A stretch of DNA of 64,000 nucleotides from Anaspis maculata (lineage: Eukaryota > Arthropoda > Insecta > Coleoptera > Scraptiidae): positions 50,578,171-50,642,170 of the forward strand of contig OX421961.1 in NCBI GenBank assembly GCA_949128115.1, in the 5' to 3' direction. Below are positions 1 to 13,300 of the stretch, in pieces. Every line of letters starts with the position of its first letter. Position 1 is the stretch's first letter. The position numbers were made by a program, and so were the translations under genes. The notes under the pieces are model-generated. The model made no database searches. It saw nothing but the letters and a program-made list of their open reading frames with translations, and had not been told where the DNA came from.

Positions 1-58
1 TGAATTTTTGTTTGATCTCCAGCGTCGACTCGATAATAAACGTTTGTTTCTTTTTCAG

Positions 59-1363
59 GTACCACAGGGAGGAATATAAGAAACTTACCTTGCATTTCGC
101 GGAAAAGTAACCAAAGTGGCGTGTGCATGTTCGCCATCGATTGTCTCAAGTCCAACGGCACACACCTAGGAACTTGTATCGACAGGTTTTATTTCGGCTC
201 GTGCTGTCACATAGAGCCAATACACAACATCATCGAGAACACCATAGATACAGACATAATTCCTGCCAGGGAGCCACCTCACAGACTGACAAGCACACTG
301 AGGCCTTTGAGCACTACGATACAATACAAAACTAATGCCACGCCATTACTGTTGAACACTACGACGGTGACGGCGACGGCGACGGTATCTAACAATACCA
401 CAACAAAACCTACAACGAAAATTACAACGCAAGCAACAACGACTAGGAGTAGTAGTAGTAGTAGCATTATCACGAGAACCACAACTGCTCCTACCACTAC
501 TACTGCTACTACTGCTACTACTGCTGCTACTACTGCTGCTGCTAATACTGTTACTAGGAGTAGCACCAGTAGAAGTACGACGAGTAGCATTATAAGTACT
601 ACTAGCCCTCCTACTAGCACTAGCACGGCTGCTAGTTCTAGTCAAAGTACAACGCCAAGAAGAATATTGACGACAATTTCGACTAGTACAACGAGTCCAA
701 AACCAACGAGTCAAAAGGCTGAAAGCACAACAGTTGGTTTCAAACTGTCCACATTCCAGTCGGTTGAAAGCAGTTCCGCAACTGCTACCACAGATAAAAT
801 TATTGTTCCAATTAGCACTACTGCCAAAACGTCTAGGCCGAAACCGTCAAGTGAGAAGCCTCGGCCCAGTATAAAGACAACTTCCAAGCCAAAACCTTCA
901 AGGATACCTACTAAACCAACCAGGATTACTACGACGAAATCAACCAGGACCACAACGACTAAGTCAACCAGGACTACTACGACGAAGCCAACCAGAACCA
1001 CGACTAAGCGAGCAAGTATAACCACGAGTAGGACCACGCGGAAACCTACTGGTACTAAGCCAACTAAAAGAATAACTACCGTGACTGCACCGGAAAAGAC
1101 GAGTTCAAAACCTACGACGGAAACGACACGTAAGCCAGCTTTGACAACGAAACCCTCGCTAAGTACAAGTTCACCAAAGCCTCCAGTTATTCTACACAGG
1201 AACAGTACTACGCAAGAAAATGAAACCATCAACGAAATTGAGACGTCTTCAACAACTAAAGCAACCATAGTCACGTGGACTGTGGCCGATGTTAGGAATT
1301 CTTCCACTTCCTCGTCGCCTGCAACTACTGCACCTCCTGGGCCGTCTAACAGTACAAGTGAAG
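59..1363 (+). CDS. Protease gene exon A: disulfide knot plus mucin-like stalk
   Basis: The acceptor is a T-rich tract ending in CAG at 56-58. The exon opens in phase 1 and ends at AAG before GTAAGT (1364), also phase 1. Six Cys codons start at 91, 124, 142, 175, 202 and 205, the spacing of the knot found next to the stalk in Stubble-like proteases. The following 380 residues are mostly Thr, Ser, Pro and Lys, as expected for an O-glycosylated stalk. Triplet microsatellites (AGT near 445-465, ACT/GCT near 497-543) and a 27-base repeat of Thr/Lys/Arg codons near 920-1000 make up part of it. Nothing before 59 can be assigned; bases 1-58 are intron. Confidence 0.92.
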
Positions 1364-4300
1364 GTAAGTGAATTGCTATAAGTGCTTTTTTGAGTAGTAA
1401 AATGGTATTTCTGCATGGTTAAAGAGTGGGTTCCGTTGACTACACCTGATGGTTGGGTGTTGCTTCCCAGCGTTCCATCCACCACAACAGGAGGGCCGAC
1501 TCTTTTCACGACAATCAACCAGGAACCGGCGACCTCTGCGCCTGTATCAACTTTGTCACCTCCTCCCCCGCCTCTTCCTTCGTCTGTTTCTTCTACTTCT
1601 TCAACACAGCAGCCTTCTACGACGACGGAAAGTGCAAGTAAGCCGTCCATCACGTACATACCTCTTGAAACAACGACTTCGACGACCTTGAACACATCAT
1701 CGTCAGTGGCTATGGCCACTGAAGGCGCTTCCACACAATCCACACCTGTCACGAGCGCTACTCCTCCTTCGACGTCGAGCCTTCCACCATTAGACATGAC
1801 GCCGGTCAATATGAGCGATTTTACAGACGGTATGTATCTACGATGATTTACGAAACTAAATTAAAATAATGTAGGTAAACAGTTTTTAATACAAGTTTTT
1901 TTTTTTAATCGTGAATTAAGACAGGCTATGCTCCGATCGAATGCAAAAGAACGAGGCTGTTTTCGGCTGGAGCACAACCTGCCCTAATTCATGATTTAGA
2001 AATACACGTTGTTCTGTGATTTCGATGGTTGATAAGTTAAGTGTCTAAGTATATCGTTGATTCCGTAAATGAAAGCACCTTAACGTTATATTTGAAAGTA
2101 ACATTTCGTCCCTTGCCAGGCAAAGCCACGTAAGCGCCATTTTGGCGAAAATGAGTTTTTAATCTTGTTGAAAAGGTCTCACTGAGCCGCGTCGAATAAG
2201 TGAACCATCACAAGCTTAATCAATGCATAACATGAAACATGCAAAATTAATATTCTTTCGTGAGCCATTTGCAACTAACACGATCTTTTGTGTCTCCTGC
2301 AAAGTTGCTAAAATGTCGCTTACGTTGCTTTGCCTGGCAAAGGACGATTTGGGCACAATGAAATTGGGCTCGTCTACCACGTGTGGACGCTATCGATTGT
2401 GAAAAGAAACCGAATGCCCAAAGTGACATTTCTCTTTAACGTGACTTCTTTACACCGTGTGACGTCATTTAACTACTAATTTTACCCCAATCAATCTTAC
2501 ATCGCAAAGAAAATTGCAACCTGCCTCACTTTTCATGCTAATCCAAACGTGATAGCGCAATTTATGCTAAAACCACCGACTACATGCAAGTTAAGTGCAT
2601 TTATTGCCGCTAAATACCGAATTACCGCTGGTATTCTCATTTAAACGGCAATACTCGAGTAAAGTCTTTGGAAAAACGCGCGCAACCAACTCGGACGGTG
2701 TAACAATTACCCGCGTTAATGAGCGTAAAAAGATGAAGTATATTTATTTTATTTACATCCAGGACCGGAGCTTCAATATTTCTGAACCAAATAAGACAAT
2801 AACTGTTTTTTGAAGTTTCATGTAGGATTAAAAAAAATTGTCCTGGCCTGACGGTTTATTGAAATCAGTAAGTCGTTAGGTACCCTATACCTAATTCAAG
2901 ATTGATAGGTATATTTGAGTTTTCATCTGGAGGGGAATTTTAGCTTGCCCTATCGTCCCTACTGGTCAAATTGGATAATTTAATAATAGAATGGGTGTGG
3001 TATATTGGAATTTTAGAAAAAATGTATCAATGGAGAGTTCTTAAACTGCATCAGGTTAAGAACAAGAAAACTACAGCCGTACAAAAAAAATACAAAATGT
3101 GGCTAACACTGTCTCGCGCCATTTCGTTTTTGGTAAAGCTCGTTAGTATTGTATTCAAAATTTCTGTGGAAAATTGAGAGGGTATCACGGGATCCGTGGA
3201 ATTTTTGAATCACTAGTTGCATTGTAACTGAGGCTTAAAATTAGCCACGAAGTCTGCGCGCCGAGTTGCGAAACGCGCATTTCAAAAATTACAGAATCCT
3301 CCTCTGTTCGCACCGCATGGTTCTTGAACTTTCAAGGTAAGTTGAAGACCATTGGCTGGTCTCCCAGCCTCGAATACTTAAAAATAAGACAATACGAAAC
3401 GAGTTTACATTCGGTCTTCAATAAGTCGGATAGGATAAGGAATTGTTTGTCCTGTTATTATACCGCGTACACCAGGTAGCTCTTCTAATTAACCGACAAG
3501 TCCTAAAGTATAGTGAAGTGACTCCAGCTTTGAGTGCTCGGTGCCGAAATTACGATGTAAATTACAACTTTTATGACTGTCTTTACGACACCGGCCACCC
3601 GATGTTGGCCGATGAAAAAACGTAAAAGGAAAAAACGGCCGTGGAGGATTAGCAAAAATATTATTTATTACGGTCCGGTGCAGATGTGCTACTCTGTTGT
3701 TTTGTTGATCTATGCGACTGATGCAGCCAAATTGTTATTAATATCGATGAAAATGGTGATGATAAGTTCTGCTTTGTTGTTGGCAACAGTGTGCGGACGT
3801 CGGATGTATCCGGAAGCCAGGATCGTCGGCGGGGAAAAGTCGTCCTTCGGAAAATGGCCGTGGCAGATATCCTTGAGACAGTGGAGGACGTCGACGTACC
3901 TGCACAAATGCGGAGCTGCACTGCTTAACGAGAACTGGGCGATAACAGCTGCTCACTGTGTCGATAAGTATGTTCTTGAAATTAAAATAAGAACCAAGTA
4001 CCTATAATAAAAATTTTCATAATAATAATAATGTAATGTTAAGCCTGAGTGTCATGGTACTATTTTCGTCATATTCTCATACTAGAAATCCAGCACGAGA
4101 AACTGGGTTGTTAAGGAATTTCTGAATTTGTCGTTTCTAGTCATATATTTCTAGCATCAAAACAGTATGAGAATAGTACCGTGACACTTAGACTTGAGGT
4201 AGATATCATACTTGATCAAGTCATGCCAATAATACCGAGCGATCATTTGAAAACTATCCACCTGCCATAACTTTCGATTCCTAGTCAATATTTCTTCGAG

Positions 4301-7300
4301 CAGAAACAGGTCGATTTTTATATTAAGGGGGACATCTAAAACATACATTGGCAAATTTCTATATTCAGCCCCCTTGCCCCCACTCACCCCAACTTTGAAA
4401 TTTCAAATGACACTACCTACCTTGCGATACATAAAATTGAAGAGAATTAAATTCTCTTTTTGAGAAAAATATTTATAAATTTCAAACTTCACCTCCCTTC
4501 TTCCTAAAAATTCTCTGAGTGTCCCATTTATTATTCTGGACCCCTCAATTCTCTTTAGTTTAGTAAGCATCATCCTGAGTTGCGTCAAAGACGATAATTT
4601 TCGGTGGAAAAAGTGCCACTAAAATTCACCCCATTGCTCTCTCCCACCTCAACTTCAAAATGTAACAAAACACTACTTACTTTGTGATACATCAAATTGA
4701 AGGAAATTAAATTCTCTTTCTGAAGACAATTTTTTTGAAATTTTCAACCCCTCCTCCATTAAAATGGACATTCAGAGTATTTTAGGGGGAAAACGGGGGT
4801 TTTAAAAATTTCGAAAAAAATGTATTCGGGGAGAGAATTCAGTTTACTTCAATTTGATGCATCACAAAGTATGTATTGTCATTTTAGATTTTTAAGGTGT
4901 GGTGGGGGGAGCGAAGGGTTGAATTTGGGTGGCACTTTTTCCATAGGAAATTTTCTCTTCTGATGCTGTGCAGGATGACGTTGACTGCATTGGAGCGAAT
5001 TGAAAGGTCAAGAATATTAAATTGAACACTCGGAGAATTTAAGGGAGAAGGGGGGTGGGGTTGAAAATTTTGGAAATATTTTTCTATAAAAAGAATTGAA
5101 TTCTGTTGAATTTTACGTATTGCAAAATAGGTAATGTCATTTGAAATTTCAAAGCTGGGGTGGGTGGGGGCGAGGGGGTTAAAGATGAAGAAATTCGCCA
5201 ATGTATGTTTTAGATGTCCCCCTCGATATAAAAATCGACCTGTTTTTGCTCGAAGACATTTTCACTAGGAATCGGGAGTTATTGGGGGTGGATAGATTTC
5301 AAATGATCACCCGGTATATAAGATGCCTAAGGGTAGCTCGTTGATGCGGTATATGCGACATAGAATGGCAAAATACTGCAAATGAATTAGACGGGAGGCC
5401 CTTTTAGTCCTAGCGGTACACGTAAAAATGGCTCTAATTGTGACAAAAGTGTGAAATTTGGTATGTGGACTCCTAAAAGCATTTAAAAGGTTTTTAGAAG
5501 GGGAGCCAAGAAAAATTTTGATTTGGAATTTTCAATTTTTTGTGACGTCATTTTTTTTATTTTTTTTTTAATTTTTGCAACGATTTGAGATTTTTCACTT
5601 TTGTTTCCATATTATAGTGAGTATTTGCCTAATCCAAGAAACAAGAGAAAAAATTTGCAAAAAAAATTATTGGAACTGAAATGATGACGTTTTTTGTGAA
5701 AATCACATTTTTCCATTTTTTTCGAAAACTATCATGAATATGTGAAAAATGAAAAAAGACAATTATCCCTTAATAAAAGCTTAATCGGAAGTTCCCGGAG
5801 TTCTTTTCCAAATTCCAAGCCATTTTCGAGATTTTTGGAAAAATGTTATTTCTTGCGACTGTTTCTTCGTATTAGCTCCTATCACATCAAATACATCACG
5901 TTTTTTTTTCTTGGAAATATACTTCAGAATGATCAGACGGAAGATTTCTTAGTAGTTTATTGTAGATTGTAATTTTTCCAGTGGCGTAGATCACGGAAAC
6001 TCGAATTATTTCTAACCTCCAACCGCACTTTCTACACCACTTGATTATTTAGAGAATATGTGACATTTTGGCATTATGATCATCTAAGATCACCTGGTAT
6101 GACACTTCTTTTAAAAGCAAGATGAGGTCGAAGATCTTGAGTACCTACACAATTTTTCTGCTGATCAGATCGACTGCCAAACATTGCATCTTGTATCACC
6201 TCCTCCAACCTACCATACCAACCTACTTATTTGTGAAACAAAACGTCGGGAAACAAAAATACAGACCTTAATTCAACTATAAAGAGTATAAACCTGTGAG
6301 GCGGAAGTCCATAATAAGTCAACCACATCCCCATGCGTAGTGGAAATGTGCCCGTATTTCCCGATTATTTGTTACAAGTAAGAAGTAAATAAGTAAATAT
6401 AGGTATGTACAGTTGGGAGCGAAATGATTCATAGGGCACCGCTGGGAAGTCGGCTGGATTTCAGAAATGTTAGCTGCTTGGATCGTTCGTGAATGCCAGT
6501 TTTGATTATGACCAATCTCTGATCAAAACTGGCATTCAAGAAGAATTCAACCAGCTAACATTTCTGAAATCCAGCCGACTTCCTAGCAGAACTGTATGAA
6601 TCATTTCGCTCTCAACTGTGCCTGTGTTCGGGACAGCATTGATTGCAAAGTTGAGACAATATCTTTTCTTTCGATGTTATTGATGGTCACTGAACCAACA
6701 ACCAACTTCACTGTTGATAAAATGGACAATTATTAGTCTATAGAAAAAGGCAATCAACTCTATAACGTACATTATGTGAAAAAATTACGATGAAGATTGC
6801 AATGTTTGGCAGTAGACCTGAGCAGCGAAAAAGTCGTGTGATCTTTGATCTCATCGAGTTTTTGAACGGGATGTCATAACAGCTAGGTGGCTTCAGATGA
6901 TCATCTTGTCAAACATCATACAAATATTCGTAATTTTACAACCTATTTACAAATGAATAGGTAGGTCCTATGTTCCAAATCGCAATAATTACAAAATGGA
7001 TGAGATGACATTTATGCCTTCGACGCCAGTGATGACCACCCAACCAACTTTACCGTTGATAAAGTGGTTTTCGTTCTCATGTAGTTTTCAAAAGAAGTGT
7101 CATATTAGGTGATCTTGAATGATCATAATGCCAAAATGCCATATATTTTCTAAATAATCGAGTGGTGTAGAAAGTACGGTGGAGGGGTAGAAATGGTTCG
7201 AATTTCCATGATGTACGCCACTTGAAAAATTACAATTTACAAAAAACTACTGAGGAATCTTCTGTCCGATCATGCCGAAGTATATTTTCAAGAAAAAAGA

Positions 7301-10300
7301 ACCTTGTGATGTGTTTGATGTAACAGGAGCTAATACGAAGAAACAGTCGCAAGAAATAACATTTTTCCAAATATCTCGGAAACGGCTTAGAATTTGGAGG
7401 AACACTTCGGGAACTTCTGGTAGGACTTTTTTTGAGGGATAATTGCTTCTTTCTATTTTCCACATGTTCACAATATTTTTCGAAAAAAATGGAAAAGTTT
7501 GATTTTTACAAAAAACGTCATCATTTCAGTTCAGTCAATATTTTTCGCAAATTTCCCCTTTCGTTTCTTAGATTAAGCAATTACTCACCATAATACAATA
7601 ACAAAGATCAAAAATCTCGAAAAGTTCCAAAAATAAAAAAAATTATGAAAAAAATGACGTCACAAAAAATTGAAAATTGAAAATCAAAATTTTTCTTGGC
7701 TCCCCTTCTAAAAACCATTTAAATGCTTTTAGGAGTCCACACACCAAATTTCATACTTTTGTCACAATTAGAGCCATTTTTATGGAATTTTGCTTATACC
7801 GCTAGGACTATTTGGTATCATTAACTCCTCACACCAAGCACTAAGGTGATTGATTTTTCGACAATAAGGACGCGTTAATATTTCCCACTCAAAAAAAAGA
7901 TGATGATTTTTGACAAAGATAATTTTTTCCATTTATGCATGTGGATTTCACATGGGAAAACCGAAAAACTGGAAGACTCCACAAATTTTCAAATTGCGAA
8001 TTCTTGGTGCTGTTTATAGCTATTTTCAGTCATGAATTGTTTGCATAGACTGCATAAAATTGAGTGAACAGGCAAACATTTCTTAGGACGCTTCCCAAAA
8101 CATGTAAAATGTGGGTGCTGAGAGCATATTTTGCCGCGTTTGTTCAGGGGGTTGTTATGGCGACATGAAAAATGTTTTGCATTATGTCTTACTGTTTTGT
8201 AACAGATACTCACATAATATCAAGTGAGTATTTCTAAAATACAAAATTTGGACAGGAAAATTGCAAATATACAATGTTCACAATTTATTGATAAACGTTT
8301 TCCAGCGGTACCGGTATCTTCAAACGTTATTTTAATTTTGAGAGCATTTTAATGAATGGTATTAGTAATACCGTATTACGTACACAGACGTTTTGGAAGT
8401 AAAACAACTACCCTAGGTCGGAGGTTTCGTAGGTTACTTAGGTACTAATTTGAACCAATACCTGACTTGCAAAGATAGTATGAAATAAGTACATGCATAA
8501 TATGTAATAGGTAAAAAGTACTATGATATATTTAATAATAGATGATAATAGTATTAGTGGGAGTATTAGTAAATAGGTACCTATATGCAGGAAAAAATTC
8601 ATTACCTATGTGTTTGTTTCAAGTTTTAACGTAGTCTTTCCTTAGTAAGAACGTTTTCAAAATCCAAAGTATACAAATTATATTCCTAGATACCTAGGTA
8701 CCATGTGTTTTTTTTCCACTTTTTCTTCGAAACTTTGGCGTTATCACTTATTATACTTGGTAGAATTATGTTAGTATGGTTAGTGTACTATTTTATAGAC
8801 AGAACGCAAAATATTTTTCATTTAACAATATTGACCAAACGCAGTAAAATACGAGTATGCTCCCAGCGCCCATATTTCGTATGTTTTGGGATTGGGAGGC
8901 GTCCTGCTGATGCCTGGAGAGTTAATATGGAGAGCTAACGCAGTTGACTTGTTTTATAAAGTCTATGTGAATAATTTATTACTGGAAATCGCTGCAAACC
9001 AAACAACACCAAAAATATTCAACTTTATGAGACCATATTGATTTCCAGTCCAAAAATAAACGCGATATTCGTGTTCAGGAGGTCACAATCAGTTGGAAAA
9101 CATACTCTGCATGCATTCATTTTTGAAAAATTCTGCTCCTGTCAAAAATTATTGTTGCCATCTTTTTTCTGAGTAGGAATGATTGACAGGTTTTCATAAC
9201 AAAAATAAATCACCTTGGTGCAAGGAATGATCATGCCAAAGGGTATCTCAATTTTCATTTGAGGTGAAAAACACAGATGAAAAACAAGATGCAAATCGTG
9301 AGTTTCAAAAATTTGGGGATGGTTCACAACTGAGTGCTGTCGAGTTTTGAATCTGTCACAACACGATCCAAAATTCAAGCAGCTCCCGGTGAAAGAGGCT
9401 CTTCGTATAAGGCTGTTGAATTTAGTTCAAAGAGAATGAGTCCTTTTGCATACTGATAACGCTAATGATCAAGCGTTACAACAATCGGAACAACCACTAG
9501 TTTTTCTGTCGTCACTGATTGTTCTGATTTTTGCAACGTTGCCGTTGGCGTTGGTTATGATCATTTCAGGTGAGCAAGGATTCTGATTCTCTTTCTAAAA
9601 CGAGCAATGATAGTGTGGTTTCTTCACTAACCAGTTTATTATCTCATACAAGCGAGAAACATCGTAGTGCTCATATAAAATGGTTCGTTTGAAGAAGAAG
9701 AGTATGATGCCAGGCCCTAACAAAAAGTGAATTTAGCGTGAATTCAAGTCCTTGTACTTGAAATTATCCTGCAGAATAGATTCTTGACCCAGGTTGTGGC
9801 TGTCACTTCTGAACATTTTTGAGACTACACAATTCAACCATTTTTTGAATTACAAGTAAACTTTGAAGATAGTACCGGGTGTTTATAAACGTTTGTTATC
9901 ATATCGCCTTTGGAATCTCCTATCATTCTTTCAAATCGTGCCTTTCACTGCGACTTTTGGCCTGACCAAAGCCTGCCGCGATCACAGACGTTTATAAACA
10001 CCCGGTATTTCTACTTGGCAAAATTTGATCATCTTTGTGACTAGTTCTAGTAAACTCTAAACGTCGCAGGTATCTACTCGTCTCATAAATCTCATACCTA
10101 GAGTTTTCATCAGATTCCGAGAGCTCTAGATATCCTAGGAATTAATAATAAAAGTGTCTCAGCAGAAATTGGTCACTTATAAATGAATTTTCCGTACATA
10201 ATATGGATCTGTTCTGCCGCCATGACGAAAAACATAATTTTAAAATATACTTGGTGACATCCAGGACCACGTTGCTAAAAACAAAGCCTGAAAGATAATT

Positions 10301-13300
10301 TGAATTCAGCTCAAACGGCGCTGTCGCAATAAATATTATACCATGTGACTCGTTTTTTAAGCTACGATCTGTTTCGCACAATATCAAATTTATGTATTCA
10401 TCAAGAGTAGGTAGCTCCTCAGCCATTTTAAAATTGCCTCATAAAACTTCCCTTATTCTTTCAGTGGGTACTTGATAAAAGTTTCACAAGTTTTACGACA
10501 TGCATATTGCATGATTTGAAAAGCTGACCTGCTGCATTACACTAGTATAGAGAAATTGACAAGTTACTGCTTAGGAATCCGTAAATTAATAACATTCCAG
10601 TTCTTATTTTAACATTTTCTGCTCGAGCATGACGTGTTCTATATTTTGATAAGTACCAATAAAATATGAAGCACCCTTTTCTAAAAGTTAGCAGCAATTT
10701 CATGACATGTTTTCCCTTTAGTGCTACAAATCCTATAGGTATAAATTCAGCATGCACCCGCATCTAGGGATTTATGAGTAGGTTCCTGATTGCATCCGTT
10801 TTTCGCATAGAAGATGAAGTTTTCATAATAATACAGCTTGCTAGTGTAGTCGAGCTGAGTGCTGAGTAAAGTATACATATATTAAAAGCGTGTATGCTAT
10901 TTTTACATCCGATGCAAAATCATATTTGAAAAAGCAAGAACCAATTAACATTTCATTTGGGAAGCGTACTTACACCAACCGAATTATTTATTCTTACCCT
11001 GTACCTGTACACCTGTACGTACTGGAATCAAAGGAAAATCGCAGTTTCATTTTAATATCTCCTGAGGAGCACTACGGGCTCTTGAAAAGAAAAAATAAAC
11101 CTTCCTGTTGTAGGCAGTTAGAGGTTTAGTTAGACAGAGAAAAATAATATTTAGTTATACTCGAAACGCGACCGAGACCTGACACTGAGTCGTCTTAGTG
11201 GCAGCATTATAGTAGGGTATTTGTGACCCTTATGTTATTTTCTTGATTTATTTGATTCTGACCGGCAGTTCCATAGAGCACTTGGTGCATCTGTTCTTTA
11301 TACACTACGTTTTCTCAGCAATAACGACGGAAAAGGCATCATAATTCATAATAATTATAATACTCCCCCCTGTTCTGCGTCACAGTAGTGTAAAGAACAG
11401 CTAAGCGTGGGAGTAAGCTCGCTCACCCCCTCCGCTCCGTAGTGAAATACGGGACACCTCTGTTGCTCGCACTTCCCGCTGTGCATACACAGCGTAATGC
11501 CATGGAGGGGGTGGGCCGGCGGTGATGGTGTGGTGTTGTACTTGCATTTCCCCCCTTTTGCGACTCCCTCTCTCTAATTGTTGTATCGATTGCAGCGTGC
11601 CACCTAGTGACCTACTTCTGCGTTTGGGAGAACACGACCTGTCTACGGAATCGGAGCCCTACTTGCATCAGGAGCGCCGGGTGCAGATAGTTGCGTCACA
11701 TCCCCAGTTCGATCCCAGGACCTTCGAGTATGACCTGGCCTTGCTCAGGTTCTACGAGCCGGTAACGTTCCAGCCGAATATCTTGCCAGTGTGCGTCCCA
11801 CAGACGGATGAGAACTTCGTGGGCAGGACGGCCTACGTCACGGGATGGGGACGCCTCTATGAGGGTATGTCCTCGCGGCGGCGGCTGATGCTTCCGCTTC
11901 CCCCCCCCCCACGGTTTATATTAGAAAATAGGAAAACTATATGAGGTCGCCCGGGATTCCGCTAAAACCCCACTTGGCTTCCCGCTTCGACCAAATTTAG
12001 ACTTTTTATACAGAGTTATAGCAGAAAACTTGTGACTCCGAAGGAGTGCTATATTAGATTCGTGGATAAAGAGCATCAAGTTAAAAATCATCCCAGAACG
12101 CCATGCCCTCCTGTATTCTCACAGATCGCTCTGCAAGAGTACGAACTGAAAATGGAAACGAGCCGCAAATGAATGCTATCACTCAAAACGATGCAGTTTG
12201 CCGACATGAGCCTTAGCGAGTTACTTTCCCGATTAGGTAATATCCAGGAACCGTATTTTCTAACTCGCTATGCACTCGAACCGACGGATATCGCTATCGG
12301 TAGTCAGGCAAAAGCCAATCACAATGGTGCTTGCCTGCTACCGATAGCGATATCTGTCGGTTCGAGTGCATAGCGAGTTAGAGAATACGGCTCCTCGATC
12401 CTACGGAAATTTTTACACGAGACATGTCTTCGAACGGGAGGTTTATTGAGAAAAAAAAAAGCAATCCTCATATTTGGTAAAAAAAAGGTGAAACACCCAC
12501 ACGTAGGCCTACCAGCGCAACCCCCGTGTTGTTGGGGGAAACATTCAGGGTAGGCCAGCAACGATATAGGAGATACCCGACAACATCGTGCAACTGATTT
12601 TGGAACCATCAATAGGAATACAATAAGTATGCGGAAACATAATGAAGGTGTGGCTTCCACTAAAATCAGGCCTCACGTTGCTCTTGTGGCACAAATAGCA
12701 ATATTGCAATATTTCAATAAATAAAAATGTACGTGCGTATTGTGCGCCGCTGATTCGATTCATTGGAGTCTCTCCAGTATTAGTCGTTTGGCGTATAATA
12801 CGAGACCATGAGCCATCGAAGGGTTGGGACAGCCAGGGAGTAAGATACGGCAATATTTATATTGGATTTTGATGGTAATTACACGTAGATCTGGCGTATG
12901 GAATTTCTCATTATTTCATTATTATTGTTACGTATGCCGCGTACAAATTCGTTTATAATGGAGGCGATCGTTTTAAAACACACTGTTTATTACTGCGTAC
13001 TACAATAAATATACACGCCAACCATGATTTACGCTTGGAAATATCGCCTGAGACGATCGCTTCTATCCGCTCGCTACCACTTTGCATTCAATATTGCTCG
13101 TAAGGCGACGATCGGTGCTTTAAATATGCTTCCGATTAGTGTTCCCGAACTTCCCATCGTTCTCCAGCAAATTCCACAGTAAGCCGGCATACGATTTCTA
13201 GCCGACTCTCATTACTCTCAAAAAATCACACACACACACACCTTTCGCGTGCTTCCCGTGTGTTCTGGTATGTGGAACCTCCGCCAATTCGGCTGATGTT

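Noticed and set aside
1415..1490. Coding start of exon B at 1415 or acceptor at 1470
   Set aside because: The ATG lies in the intron, and the 1470 acceptor leaves an incompatible phase; only 1490 keeps the stalk frame.
279..1809. Long minus-strand open frames opposite the stalk exons
   Set aside because: They are antisense shadows of Thr/Ser-rich codons (Val/Leu runs); the plus-strand frame has conserved domains and splice sites.
11522..11595. Open frame upstream of exon D as a separate start
   Set aside because: The sequence is C/T-rich intron ending in an acceptor at 11595; the protein match starts at 11596.
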